Assembly: GCA_946406115.1 (NCBI GenBank)
Contig: OX291542.1
Location: 37,839,321 to 37,903,320 of the forward strand
Direction of reading: 5' to 3'
Length of the DNA stretch: 64,000 nucleotides
Origin: Apoda limacodes
Lineage: Eukaryota; Arthropoda; Insecta; Lepidoptera; Limacodidae
Positions 1 to 10,289 of this stretch are shown piece by piece (position 1 is the stretch's first letter; the number at the start of each line of letters is the position of its first letter). The position numbers and the translations under genes are program-made. The notes below the pieces were generated by a model. It did no database searches and was not told the origin of the DNA. It was given only the letters and a program-made list of their open reading frames with translations.

Positions 1-1810
1 ACAGCCTTTTGATCCCGATCACGTGCGTGAGGTAGACGGTGAAGTGGAGCGCAGAACTTCTCTGCCCCCACAGGATTCCCTGCCCCCCGCCACTGTCGAC
101 GAAGTCAAACAGGTCATCAAAGACCTACGCCCCCGTAAAGCCCCCGGCGCGGACGGTATCTCTAACGATATCCTAAAGCGCCTCACGCTTCCCCTTCTCT
201 GCCTTCTAGTAGCGATCTTTAACGCTGCTTTCGAAAATTGGACCTTTCCTTCTCAATGGAAAGATGCAATTGTTTTAGGCATCCACAAGCCAGGTAAAGC
301 TCGTACCGAGCCGTCCTCCTATCGCCCCATAAGTTTACTAAAGGCCCTTGGTAAACTTTACGAACGCCTCCTTCTCGCCCGCCTACGGAACGCTATAGTC
401 TCCAGAGGCATTTTAATAGACGAGCAGTTCGGCTTCCGTGCCAAACACGTCCACCAAGTTCTCCGCATCACGGAACATATTCTTACTGGCTTCCAACCAG
501 TATAAGGTTAGCCCCGCCACACGGGCGCAGTCTTCTTCGATGTAGCAAAAACCTTCGAAAAGCCTGGCATTACGTTTTAATTTATAAACTGTACAACTTT
601 TAGTTGCCAGACCGTCTCGTGCTCATCATACGAGATTATTTGTCGAACCGTAGCTTTCGCTACAAAGTTGAAGGCACCGTCTCTTCCCCCCGTCCCATAG
701 AAGCAGGAGTCCCGCAAGGGTCCGTGCTCGCCCCTATCTTGTACCTTCTGTACACTAACGACATCCCTAAAACGATAGGTATCCAACTAGCCCTCTTTGC
801 GGACGATACCGCAATTTATACCACCGATAGACAAGTGAGTCGAATCACTAAGATACTCCAACCCGCTATCACCGCCCGAAGTGGATAGTTTTGGAAATGG
901 AGAATCGAAGTGAATCCCGACAAACGCTCTGCCGGCCCATTACCGTAGGCCGCCCTCCGCGGCCATCCCCCCTCTCACTCTACGACCGTGCCATTCCTTA
1001 GCAAAACAAGACCAAATATCTCGTTGTGAACCTGGACAGGCGTTTGAACTTCCGCGATCACACCAAAAGAATTTGAGATCAAGCCGCCTTTATCCTCGGT
1101 CGTCTTTATCCCATGATAGGCAAGTACAGTAAGATGTCGCTTAGAAATATACTGAATCTTTACACAGCTTGCATCTGCACCATACTAGCTTTTGCTAGCG
1201 TAGTCTATGCGTTATCCAAACACAATCCCCATAAACTCCAGAGCCTCCAAAACCGCTTTCTCAGAGCGGCCTCCGCAGCCTCCTGGTACGTCCGCAATGC
1301 GGACCAACACAGGGACTTTGAGCTCCCCACGATTCCCCAATATTTCAAAGACGTCCATCCGCTTTTTTCGAGCGTACACAAACTCACCCGAATCGATTAA
1401 TTGTGCAATCCACAACGTATCATCCCCCGACCGACCTCGGCGCGGTCGCAAAACTATCGTTAGGAGGCCTCGGCACGTACTAACGGCCCCAAATGACGAT
1501 CTCGCTGTCCGGATAGCGAGATTAATCTCTACGTGGCGCTTCTCGCCCCCACTCAATCGCAATCGCACCTGCGTAACAGGGAACTTCCCTCCTGGCGGTG
1601 ACTCACCTTCGGGTTCGAGACTCACGCCTCAGAAGCAAGCAGCCTCCAGAACCCTCAGGAAGTCCATCCGTACCATGGTGGGACAATCATGGTGTCGGCG
1701 GGAATTTGCATTGGTGGGCGAACCGAGCTCGTTTGGATACGAGACGGCATTTGTACGGTTTGGTCCCGTACAGTGAGTTATTTATGTACAGTTTATAAAT
1801 AAAAATAAGA
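1..1810 (+). mobile_element. Jockey-clade non-LTR retrotransposon, 3' part
   Basis: Copy of an APE-type non-LTR element entering the window from the left. The reverse transcriptase and the C-terminal tail domain can be followed in three shifted frames. A GC-rich 3' UTR then runs to about 1780 and ends in an A-rich stretch (ATAAATAAAAATAAG) near 1800, which I take as the degenerate poly(A) end. The base composition is much more GC-rich than the DNA after it, so the boundary is visible by eye. The exact 3' end is uncertain by some tens of bases. The copy is dead: there are frameshifts near 510-600 and 890-1110. Confidence 0.85.
2..1400 (+). pseudogene. Jockey-like reverse transcriptase, frameshifted
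   Basis: The first frame (2-505) continues from outside the window and shows the RT fingers: a KAPGADGI-type motif, then WKDAIVLGIHKPGK and SYRPISLLKALGKLYERLL, the usual entry into RT of the Jockey clade. The frame breaks after QFGFRAKH, and the segment carrying motif A (LDVAKAFDKV-type) is corrupted around 505-600. A second frame (604-888) has GVPQGSVLAPILYLLYTNDI (motif B) and LFADDTAIYTTD (motif C, with both catalytic aspartates intact). A third (1113-1400) has the conserved C-terminal YTACICTILAFASVVY and LQSLQNRFLRAASAASWYVRN region. No RNase H follows, as expected for Jockey. Known of the family: ORF2 carries an endonuclease and an RT for target-primed reverse transcription. The endonuclease lies outside the window. 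Confidence 0.85.
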
Positions 1811-2756
1811 TTAAGCAAAATAGTCTGGTTTATTGACCTGCATACCCTAGGATCATGGACCTGAATACCCCAGGAAGATCCGGACAACCTGACAACTTTG
1901 AACAAGAGGAATTACGGACTAATAGCTTTTAATTTTGGCCATTATTTTATTTTTAGTTGTAATTTTTTTTATATTGTTATAATAAAAACATTTTTTTTTG
2001 TATCTTGCTTAATTTAATGCCTTCATTTAATAGGATTTCTATTGAATAAAATAACTTTAGCATAAAAATATATCTATAAATATAGAGCATTATTAAATAA
2101 CCTTTCCATTAATACTTGTTTCTTGTTCTAATTTTCAAAAGTCTTTCTTAAAACAATCAAATGTTCAATATCCCTAGATTGTGTTGATTATTTGTTATTA
2201 GGACGCGTCGTAGCGTAGATATAGGTACATACGCAAGTGATGTGCTGTATAGGTATATGGTTGTAGTAAGTTAACGTCTGAAAACATTACCGCTTTGTCC
2301 TGCGACGCCGCCCGCGCATTTCTACTGCGACCACTTAATAAAAGATAATTTTTTTATAGGAAATTATAGCCATTGTGACCAGGTTTTAATTTGCATAAAC
2401 AACTAAAGATTTAACTTTAAACCACAACTTTGACAAGTCTCCTATGAGAATGAAAATTTTTGTTTATATTTATAATTTAGCTAAATGGATATCGCCGAAA
2501 CCTACTTGCTTGAAAACTTACAAAACGTCATTCCTACTTAGTTGTCATTTACCAAAAGCGATGAAATCTTCGGTACTTTACATCACTTAAACTTCTGACA
2601 TTTTGCGTTTGAATTGTTTACAAACTAGAAAACTGTAAAACTATCCTAAAAACGTTTTATTGTAAACAGGACAACCAGTATAAACCCGGTCCGCGCGGTT
2701 CTTCTGTTTTCTAATAAATTTAAAATATAGAAGAGAATGAAAGTAGAAAATATATA
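1811..2756. other. AT-rich gap, no gene recognised
   Basis: Mostly AT-rich DNA with no open frame that resembles a protein. A GC-richer patch at about 2200-2340 (GGACGCGTCGTAGCG... TGCGACGCCGCCCGCGC) may be a remnant of a small element, but I see no convincing terminal repeats. Confidence 0.5.
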
Positions 2757-2988
2757 TTTTGATGCGCCCCACGTTTATGTTTTAATGCGCCCCGCGTTAA
2801 TATTTTGATGCGCCCTACGTTTATGTTTTAATGCGCCCCGCGTTAATATTTTGATGCGCCCTACGTTTATGTTTTAATGCGCCCCGCGTTAATATTTTGA
2901 TGCGCCCTACGTTTATGTTTTAATGCGCCCCGCGTTAATATTTTGATGCGCCCTAAGTTTATGTTTTAATGCGCCGCACGTTTATGTC
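2757..2988. repeat. 23-bp minisatellite with alternating variants (46-bp higher-order unit)
   Basis: About ten tandem copies of a 23-bp unit built on ATGCGCCC. Two variants alternate strictly: one reads GATGCGCCC then TACGTTTATG, the other AATGCGCCC then CGCGTTAATA. The true period is therefore 46 bp with a 23-bp half-period: the G-type starts at 2761 and 2807, the A-type at 2784. Copies are almost identical to one another, so amplification is recent or homogenised. The array is bounded by AT-rich unique-looking DNA on both sides, and the last copies (about 2955-2988) are more variable. Confidence 0.95.
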
Positions 2989-3222
2989 TACGAAAAACAT
3001 TTTTAATTTTTGGTCCTTTAAAAACGTGGTACCTATTATTTTTTTATTGCCCTAGCACGAATTTATCAATTCTAAACACATTTAAGCAGTATATTAGAAG
3101 TCATTGATGATATCAAATATTAAATAAAGTATTAATTAATTTACCAATTAAAAAACAAACATGATTATTTTAATTTACTCTGATGAATGTTAAATACAGT
3201 AGTTATAACATTTGCATTCGTA
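2989..3222. other. AT-rich gap, nothing recognised
   Basis: AT-rich spacer between the minisatellite and the Helitron. No coding potential or repeat structure is visible. Confidence 0.5.
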
Positions 3223-3774
3223 TCTATACTAATATTATAAAGAGGAAAAGTTTGATTGTTTGTTTGTTTCAATTGAATAGGCTCCGAAACTACTGGACCG
3301 ATTTGAAAAATTCTTTTACCATTAGAAGCCGACATTATCCCAGATGAATATAAACTACTTTTTACCGCGAGAAATGCTTAATTCCTACGGGAAAACCGGT
3401 AATAGGACAACGGATAGTAAGAATTATCCTTCCGGACATTCCTAATTACTTAATTACGTAATTACTTCCTTTTTCACATAACTTCTAAACGGCTGAACCG
3501 ATTGGGTTGAAACTTTATATGGGTATTTCAAAGGTTTCCTGGATGATTTAAAAATACAATTGCACCCGATAGGTGGCGCTGCTGTCGGTATGTCAACTAC
3601 TAAACGGCTTGACCGATTGGGTTGGAATTTTGTATGTGTACTCGTATTTCCATGGTTTCACAGACACGAATGTATTATGCCATTTAAGAGGAAAGAAATA
3701 TAATTGAGGAATTGCCGTAAGAACCAACGCCGATAACAAAATTTAAGGCGGGCGAAGCCACTGGCAGAAGCTAG
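3223..3774 (+). mobile_element. Non-autonomous Helitron
   Basis: The 5' end reads TCTATACTAATATTATAAAG directly after an A. The 3' end reads GGCGGGCGAAGCC...AGAAGCTAG directly before a T. This is the known signature of lepidopteran Helitrons: 5' TC, 3' CTAG preceded by a short GC hairpin, insertion between A and T, no target duplication. The interior contains two similar blocks with the phrase 'ACGGCTTGACCGATTGGGTTG', suggesting internal duplication. At 552 bp it has no Rep/helicase frame and would depend on a helper. Confidence 0.85.
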
Positions 3775-4109
3775 TAATTAATAATATAGTTTTGTGCATA
3801 CATGTTAAAAATATTTAAGGTCGCTTGTTACCCGCCCGCGGCTATAAAAAGAATGCGGATATACCGTTAAGCTCTGCGCGAGCATACCATCTCTATATTT
3901 AAATGTTTACCCCATTTTAGTTTTTGATTTAGATCTATAGTGTTACTAAGCAAAATATTACTTACTGGATCATAATCCACTGAACTGAACGAAAATCTGA
4001 TCAAATTATTTTTCACTTCCTGTTTTCATTATTTTTCTGAGAAAGGGGTTGGTCCCCAAATTAACTCACTCACTCCCCTTAGGGCTCTCACACAGTGTCG
4101 GTCACCAGT
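3775..4109. other. AT-rich gap with an isolated TATA-like motif
   Basis: No gene recognised. A GC-rich patch followed by GGCTATAAAAAG at about 3840-3851 looks like a TATA box, but no convincing plus-strand coding frame follows within normal distance. I do not call a promoter. Confidence 0.4.
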
Positions 4110-4292
4110 TTACCACGTACAGGAGATGGCCGCCGCGGAGACCAGCTCGTCGATGTTTTTGCTTAGGAACCTAGGCAGAAGCGAGCCCAGAACCTCGAGC
4201 GCCTGTCCACCCGCGCCGATTCCACCGACCACGCCAACCACTCCGGCCGCGACCGCCGCCAGCACCGCGCCCACCGCCGCTCGTCGTCGCAT
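4110..4292 (-). CDS. Small GC-rich hydrophobic ORF, possible host exon
   Basis: Sixty-codon frame on the minus strand. It starts with four charged residues (MRRR), then a long Ala/Val/Gly-rich hydrophobic stretch (about residues 5-30) like a signal peptide or membrane segment, then an amphipathic part (LEVLGSLLPRFLSKNIDELV). Third codon positions are nearly all G or C, unlike everything around it, which favours this strand as coding; the plus-strand frame over the same DNA is only Pro/Thr/Ala low complexity. The stop lies in TGTACGTGGTAAAC, so GTAAAC could instead be a splice donor and this a first exon. A TATTTAA box lies just upstream (4314-4320 on the complement), too close to the ATG for a normal 5' UTR. 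I do not recognise the protein. It could be a captured exon, a secreted peptide or chance. Confidence 0.25.
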   Translation of the reverse strand: MRRRAAVGAVLAAVAAGVVGVVGGIGAGGQALEVLGSLLPRFLSKNIDELVSAAAISCTW

Positions 4293-4612
4293 CGCTCAAA
4301 CTGTGTCCGACCTTAAATAACTCTTATTAATATAAAGCTATTGTACATTTTGTGCGCCCTTGATTTTGCTACTAGTGATGTGCGTGCAACGTGCAACCGA
4401 TCGTATCGAGGTTTTCTGTGCCTGTGGAATAATATGTATGTTTACAAGCAAAATACTAAAATTAATCAAAAAAATATCTTAAACTATGAATAGGTACTGT
4501 TCGGTACTGTAATGAACATGAAGTTGGGCACAAATGTTTGAAAAGTTGCTTAATACAACAAAAACAAATTGAAATACAGGCAATAACAAATAGATCCTTA
4601 TTATACTTACAG

Positions 4613-4681
4613 TTTATTGGGTCGCCATGCTTTGCCGTTATTGGGTTGCCATGCTTTGCCGTTATTGGGTCGCCATGCTTT
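4613..4681. repeat. 24-bp tandem repeat, just under 3 copies
   Basis: The unit GTCGCCATGCTTTGCCGTTATTGG starts at 4621, 4645 and 4669. The second copy has one T for C. The third stops after CATGCTTT. Confidence 0.9.
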
Positions 4682-5711
4682 AAGTTGTTGGTGGCTTAAA
4701 AATATTTAAAAATATAAAAGAAGCATACAAATGGCTATAGGTAAGAATAACGTATTCTAAAAGTTAAAAGAATCGAATTATATTTGCAATGTGAAATCAT
4801 TTAAGAATGTTATCGGTTGCCGGGCCGCCTGTCGCTTGCCGCCTACCGCCTGCCATACAAACCCTGTATTTTGTTACACAGAAGTCTTATTACAGAGAGC
4901 GTATATTCTTTAGGTTGGTATTTTTTAGTTTTCGTATAATGGTTAAATTAAGGTTTCTTAAAAACTATTTTTTTGAGGAGTTGTGTGATTAATTTGGATT
5001 TTCTATCCTATACAAAGTTTATAGAACCTCTTCTGATATTCCTTTTTTTAGATTTCTGAAAAGTGCTGTTAATCCAAATTTACTCCGACCGTAAAATCTT
5101 AAAAACATGAGTGTTTCGTCTTATTGACGCGTAAAACCCAACAATGATTAAAACCTTAAGAGGAATGACTATTACTTACCTCGTACGATGGCTCCTGTGT
5201 GCAAATTGTAATTCAATAATTGAAGTGTAGAAAAAAACATAAAAATATTTTTTTTTCAAGCAAATACGACGTTACGGTACGTTAATTTGGTTTAATCCAT
5301 ATATACGTATTAGTCGATATTATTATGATTCGATAATGATACCGACCATTTTTCAGCGCTATCCTGGGGCTTGCATCACCGTTCGTTGGCTCTCGTCACA
5401 GTGACGTAACGTGACATGTACTTCATCCGCTGGGCTACCGGACCTACCTGTGTCACGTCATTCTGAAACCCCTAAAAAAACTCAAAGTCGTAAAATTGGG
5501 TTTTTATCTGAAATGATTCTTAAGTTTTTACCCGCAGCTCAAGCACGAATAATTTGCGCAATCGTATCGTACTTGTATCGAACTTACTATACAACAGTCC
5601 AGTCACTGAGGGGGTTGGAGCCTGGCAGTGATTCCTCTGAAACTTTGCATGGTGATAACGTCAAGTGTAAGCCTCATGGATGACAAATTATCAAATTTTT
5701 TTTTATTTCGG
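4682..5711. other. Gene-poor stretch
   Basis: AT-rich DNA. A less AT-rich patch at about 5330-5690 (GCATCACCGTTCGTTGGCTC..., TTGGAGCCTGGCAGTG) holds an open frame of about 90 codons that I do not recognise and consider chance. Confidence 0.4.
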
Positions 5712-6013
5712 AACTTAGGTACTTGTACCTAAATGTGGCTCCTGACGGAAAATTGCTGCGTCCGATATCTTTTTGCAATATGTCAATATATATCGTTATG
5801 TACAGATATATCATATTATCCAAGAATACTTTGATTTAAGGAAGACAGAAATCTAAAAAAACCCTTTTTTTTCTATAACTTCTTTAGGAAAATTGCTCCA
5901 TCTATTTTTATTTTTCAGTACGTTTTTATTTCTTAATATATATCGCCCCGGACGCTTATCCAAAGCATTAAACATTTCCATCATAGCTGTTTGGCCAATA
6001 GCTGACTGTGGAA
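5712..6013 (-). pseudogene. Unclassified coding repeat X, copy 1
   Basis: Read on the minus strand, this matches 11690-11899 plus 13842-13966. Both copies encode the same C-terminal peptide: an AMMEMFN.LD segment, then NKN/NKHVLKNKN, then SNFPKEVI..KK and a stop. Both share the following untranslated sequence (TTCTGTCTTCCTTAAATCAAA, TTCTTGGATAAT, then GTACATA...CCGAAATAAA). Just before the shared peptide both copies have a pyrimidine-rich run ending in CAG (TTTTCCACAG here), like a splice acceptor, so this may be a terminal exon of a gene or of an intron-containing transposon. This copy ends in an A-rich run, compatible with a retrocopied 3' end. I do not recognise the protein. Confidence 0.6.
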
Positions 6014-7307
6014 AATTGTTCCATCCCATTTTTATTATTTATTAGCCATAGTACACTCTGATGATTCATATTTTTAAATTAATAATCAACTAAAAAATTT
6101 TTTTATAAAAAATCCAATAAAATTTCGGCACTGCACGTGCATTCAAGTATTTTTTTGTATATATATGTATCGTGCGACCGGCGTTACTGCAACCGCGCCA
6201 GCGCCGCCGCCCCGGTGCCGCCGCAGGGAGTTCAGTAGTCATGACACGAACCGTTCGAAATCGAACTGAATTCCATGCTGACACCGTTTAAAAAACGTGC
6301 AATTTTTATTTCAAAGTCAAAGTCAAAGTCAAAATGGTTTATTCAAAGTTTGCGGAGTTGGCGGCCACATTTTCAAAACAATGCTTCCGAACTAAGAAAA
6401 TATTAAATCTTTGGTTGTTATTAGGTTAATAAAATATTTTTCTTTTAATTGTATTTGGAGTATATTAAACGATATTTATTTTACTGTTTTCATTCAACAA
6501 GAACAACAAAAAAATGATATAAAAGAATTTTGTTCAGTGTCTCTACTTCACTATTTGGTTTTAGGTTTACATTAGATCCTTTATTTGCCCTAAATTCCTA
6601 ATAAAGTCTTAAATATACTTAAATTGAATGTTTTTCAGGTGTTTTGGAATGAGACACAACTGATACAAAGTAGTAAAGAATGTAATAATAGATACTATAT
6701 AGATAAAGATATTAGATCGCTTCTTTTTGTAAAACACACTTCAGTTTAAGGACATTTTACCAAATTTCTGTCAAATGTAGATTGTGACTTTGACTTTAAT
6801 TCTAAGAAAGAAAAAAAATTATGAAAACACCGACCTGCAGGTTGTTTTCCGTTTGTCTTTCGGTTTTGGAACCGTTAAACTAAAATAAACATTAAGATTC
6901 TCTTTGTATGTATTATTTTTATTAACTATTCAAAAATTCGAATATTTGGGACTAATGGTATTCGTTTTATTCAAATAGTAATATTTAATTAAATTTAAAA
7001 TAGTGCAAGCCTAGGGCCTTCCCACACCCCGCCTCATTGCTCATTGCTCATTGCTCCGGGCTGTCGTAGCATGAAAAGTAGTTCTGCATTTTAAAGTAGT
7101 TAAGTAGGTAATATTAAATTAAAACAGGATTAAACGCGTAATTTGACCGAGACCAAGGCTGGTGTAACCCAGCCGAAACGTCAGGAGAAAGGTATTTAAC
7201 CAAATATTTACGCCTTTAATCCCATTTTAATTTAAAATTAATAATAGAAAAAAATGCGAAAATTTTAAAACTTACATAGTTAACTACCTTATATAAAGCT
7301 ACCTAAG
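6014..7307. other. Gene-poor stretch with small repeat remnants
   Basis: AT-rich. It holds a GC-rich patch at about 6170-6260 (CCGCGCCAGCGCCGCCGCCCC) without a believable protein, a CR1-type tail (listed separately), and a palindrome GGCTGGTGTAACCCAGCC at 7157-7174 followed by GAAACG. The palindrome resembles a widespread lepidopteran interspersed repeat whose class I cannot name. Confidence 0.4.
6313..6380 (-). mobile_element. 3' tail of a CR1-like element (fragment)
   Basis: The sequence CAAAGTCAAAGTCAAAGTC followed by AAAATGGTTTATTCAAA is, on the minus strand, the 3' end of CR1-like elements: TTTGAATAAACCATTTTGAC and then a TTTGAC tandem. The same tail (with one repeat variant) closes the CR1 copy at about 34690. 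Only the end is preserved. Confidence 0.6.
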
Positions 7308-7548
7308 TGTTATGTCACTAAAACACGAGACTAAGACGACAACTGACTTTATTAAAAAAGCAGGTAGGTTACAACATAATTAAGATTTATCAACAACACC
7401 TTACCAACAAAGATATATATATAGCTCTACAAAGTAGATTAATACACACAAATCAATAAAAATAAAACTTTAATGAACATTATTAAGGCCAATTTGAATT
7501 TTTTTAGCTCTACTACGTGTAAGTAGAGGAGAGCGGTTGCGGTTGGCA
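7308..7548 (-). repeat. 3' LTR of Gypsy A
   Basis: 241 bp. On the minus strand it begins TGCCAACCGC right after the polypurine tract and ends GACATAACA, giving the usual TG...CA termini. The terminal part matches the partial 5' LTR at 11454-11545. Confidence 0.75.
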
Positions 7549-7568
7549 TTTCCCTTCTCTCCCTTCTC
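7549..7568 (-). promoter_or_regulatory. Polypurine tract of Gypsy A
   Basis: The plus strand reads TTTCCCTTCTCTCCCTTCTC, a 20-base purine-only run on the element's sense strand, ending directly at the 3' LTR. This is the expected plus-strand primer site. Confidence 0.75.
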
Positions 7569-7782
7569 AAGCTCAGAGCAGAGCTCGCCTCAAGTGTATG
7601 TACAGTACACTTGGTATCACTGTTTCCAGTGACAGAAGTAGACCTAATTACTAGCAGGACTTTCTGTCTCACATTTTATTAAATGTCGGCGATTACTCCT
7701 ATACTTAGAACCTTTTTTATTTTCTACTATATACGAACATTGGGGTAAAAATTTTTTTACCGTACCACGCGTTTTGTTATTT

Positions 7783-8437
7783 TTACATAAACATAATAAC
7801 GTGATTGCCTACATTTAATTTCGGCAATATTTTACTATGTTTATCATAATAGAATTTACTTTTGACTAGTTTATTTAACAATTCATTATACTCTTGTCCT
7901 GAGTAAGATATAAGTTTGAGCAAATCTGGATGAACAGGAAGTCTACAATTTAAGCGACGTCCCACAAGTAACTGCGCAGAGGTATTAAGATTTTCACGAG
8001 GTGTATTTCTATTTCTATAACTCGATAAGTGAAACTGAAAGTCAGTATTTGTATTCACTAATTTTGTTAACAATTTTTTTATAGTTTAAAATACGTTCAC
8101 TCTTTCCGTTAGCTTGCTGATAGTTTGGGGAGGACGTGACATGCGTAAAGCCCCAGTCTAGTGAAAATTGCTTAAACTCACGGCTCATATATTGAGTACC
8201 GTTATCACTTATTACAGTTCCAAGAATACCGTATCTAGCAAAATTTTCTTTAATGACATTAATCACAGAACGAGACGTGATATCTTCAAGACCAGCAACT
8301 GCAATAAACCCAGAAAAATAATCAACTAAAATTAAAAAGTAATTTTTGCGATACTCGAATATATCAGTACCAAATTTATTCCATGGTAACGACGGTATTT
8401 CAACTGGAATCATAGGTTCTTTACTAGGCATGTTCAA
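7783..8437 (-). pseudogene. Gypsy A integrase (core and C-terminal part)
   Basis: The frame at 8437-8042 holds the retroviral-type integrase core: FGTDIFEYRKNYFLILVDYF (first Asp), VISDNGTQYMS (second Asp) and SPNYQQANGKSER (catalytic Glu). All three acidic residues are still present. A frameshift near 8070-8090 leads into 8073-7783, the C-terminal part with SYRNRNTPRENLNTSAQLL, GRRLNCRLPVHPDLL and a GNHVIMFM ending typical of gypsy integrases. The core is preceded by a cysteine-containing stub (CKACQE) of the HHCC zinc-binding region near 8440-8455, followed by a stop. Role in the family: inserts the cDNA into the genome. Confidence 0.85.
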
Positions 8438-8492
8438 TCATTCCTGGCAAGCTTTGCAGCGCTTAACAAGAAGCTCAACCAACGACTAACTG

Positions 8493-9275
8493 TTACGTGT
8501 ACTGTTTTAAACTATCAGGTAAACTATAGTTATGTTTAGGAAAACCATTCTGTATTAACTCTTTAAGCCGACATAATTCATTATCTTTCTCAGTTTCAAT
8601 ACTTACTAAACTTAATTTATTTTGTGACATTCTTAAATTATCTTCTAACAAATTCACTTGATACATCAAGGTTTTACTTATTTTGTCATCGTGAATTTCT
8701 GAAATATGCGCAGACAATGCATCAGAAGTGTACATCAACTTTACTGGCTTATACTTAACACATAAATCATAACCCTGTTATCTCAATAACATTCTTCGTA
8801 AGCGTGCTGGGAAGTGGTTTGTGATCTGTTTCATAATTACATTAGCCTTACCAAATATATACTGGTGGAACTTATTACAAGCAAAGACAATGGCCAGCAT
8901 CTATTTCTCGATCTGCGCATACCGCACCTGCGTCTCGGTGAGCATGCGCGACGCAAACTCGATAGACCACCCGCCCTGCAGCAGCACGCCGCCCGGCGCA
9001 ACAGCGCTCGCGTCCACCGACATCACCACGGGGTGCAGCACGCCGCCCGGCGCAACAGCGCTCGCGTCCACCGACATCACCACGGGGTGCAGCACGCCGC
9101 CCGGCGCAACAGCGCTCGCGTCCACCGACATCACCACGGGGTGCAGCACGCCGCCCGGCGCAACAGCGCTCGCGTCCACCGACATCACCACGGGGTGCAA
9201 TACGTCGAACAAGGCTAGAATTGGACTGTTACAAACCAATTCTTTTAATTTCTCAAATGCATTTTGATGGCTCAC
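8493..9275 (-). pseudogene. Gypsy A RNase H with internal amplification, plus connector
   Basis: The frame at 9275-8901 starts in the RT thumb/RNase H junction (AFEKLKELVCNSPILALFD), enters RNase H at HPVVMSVDASAVAPGGVL and ends in WSIEFASRMLTETQVRYAQIEK, the normal gypsy RNase H pattern. The 18-residue block carrying the first catalytic aspartate (VMSVDAS) occurs four times in a row, caused by four identical 54-bp DNA copies. A normal enzyme has one. The frame breaks near 8900-8740, so much of RNase H is lost. The frame at 8738-8493 resumes in the connector before integrase (YTSDALSAH, LKELIQNGFPKH). Confidence 0.85.
8983..9198. repeat. 54-bp tandem repeat, four identical copies inside RNase H
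   Basis: Copies at 8983-9036, 9037-9090, 9091-9144 and 9145-9198 show no difference between them. Each is in frame with the surrounding RNase H (18 codons). After the fourth copy the sequence continues AATACGTCGAAC, a diverged version of the unit start (AGCACGCCG). The unit is GC-rich against an AT-rich background. Confidence 0.97.
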
Positions 9276-9385
9276 TTTTTTTTTTAAAGTGTCGTTAGAG
9301 GATAAATATGATCTGAATAATGCGGTATAAATTTTGACAAATAGTTGACTAACCCTAACAATCGTTGTAGAGATTAGAGTTCCTA

Positions 9386-10118
9386 TCAGAAGGGTTGGGC
9401 TTTTTTTATTGCTCTAATTTTATTATACTCGGGTTTCATACCATTTTTGTTAAGACCATGACCTAAATACGTTACCTCTTCAACACAAATCTTACATTTA
9501 TCACGATTAAACTTTAAATTTATTTCTCGTGCTTTGTTCAACACTGCCTCTTGACGTTTATCATGTCCCGATGTCGTGGATCCCCAGCCAATGATATCGT
9601 CGATGAATAATCTACTCCCTTTAAACCTTCTATTAACAATATTTAACCTTAGAATGAAAAAATTCCGGTCCAGAATTAAGCCCGTAAGGGAGCCTTGAAT
9701 ACTGAAAGCGCCCGTATGGGGTCCCAAAAGTACAAATATCAGCGATAGAATCATTCAACTGGATAGCCCAAAACCCTGAATTTGCGTCTAAAACAGAGAA
9801 ATAACGAGTTCCACGTAATTTTGCTGTAATTTCATCAATTGTTGGCAAATGAAAATGCTCTCGTTCAATTGCATTATTTAAGCGACGCGGATCTAGGCAT
9901 AGACGCAAACTGCCGTCTTTTTTGGATACAATTACCAACGCATTAACCCATGGGGTCGGATGATTCACTTTTCTTATTACTCCTAATTCAATCATTCTAT
10001 TTAACTCTGCCTGTAACTTATCACATAAGCTGAACGGTATTTTACGCGTAGCACTTATAACCGATTTATCCAAAACTATATGATACTTCCCTGGCAAACA
10101 ACCTAGACCCTGAAACAT
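9386..10118 (-). pseudogene. Gypsy A reverse transcriptase
   Basis: The frame at 10118-9633 gives the RT fingers and palm: ELGVIRKVNHPTPWVNALVI, KKDGSLRLCLDPRRLN, LRGTRYFSVLDANSGFWAIQ (motif A, Asp present), then FGTPYGRFQYSRLPYGLNSG (motif B). A shift near 9630-9750 moves to 9754-9386 with RLFIDDIIGWGST (the YXDD site reads FIDD, both aspartates kept), NLKFNRDKCKICVEEVTYLG and PEYNKIRAIKKAQPF. The order and spacing are those of Ty3/Gypsy RT. Confidence 0.9.
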
Positions 10119-10289
10119 GTCACTATAATTATCTATATTAATTATACTGTGAATTCGTTAAATTAAGCCTTACTGAATACAAGCCTGACGTCCCAGAATG
10201 CTTTGACAATTCATCTCTGCTATTGCAAAATCAATTAAAAACATTTTATATTTCTACCAAAATTTCAATGTACACACCTTTAATTGGTA

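Noticed and set aside
1205..1776. Three overlapping open frames on both strands in the GC-rich 3' part of the first Jockey element (1207-1776 plus, 1212-1625 and 1205-1387 minus)
   Set aside because: High GC keeps stop codons rare. Only the 1113-1400 plus frame shows RT C-terminal motifs.
3840..4320. Promoter at GGCTATAAAAAG (3840) driving the plus-strand ORF 4126-4320
   Set aside because: The ORF is Pro/Thr/Ala low complexity and starts 280 bp downstream. The minus-strand frame has better coding composition, and one TATA-like word in AT-rich DNA is weak evidence.
8983..9198. Regular repeats that could be mistaken for a CRISPR array
   Set aside because: The 54-bp copies abut with no spacers and code for RNase H. 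The organism is eukaryotic.
8814..9267. Plus-strand open frames of 134 and 148 codons with His/Arg-rich repeats (ARVHRHHHGVQ)
   Set aside because: They are antisense shadows of the 54-bp repeat in the minus-strand Gypsy A RNase H. The repeat length is a multiple of three, so all frames stay open.
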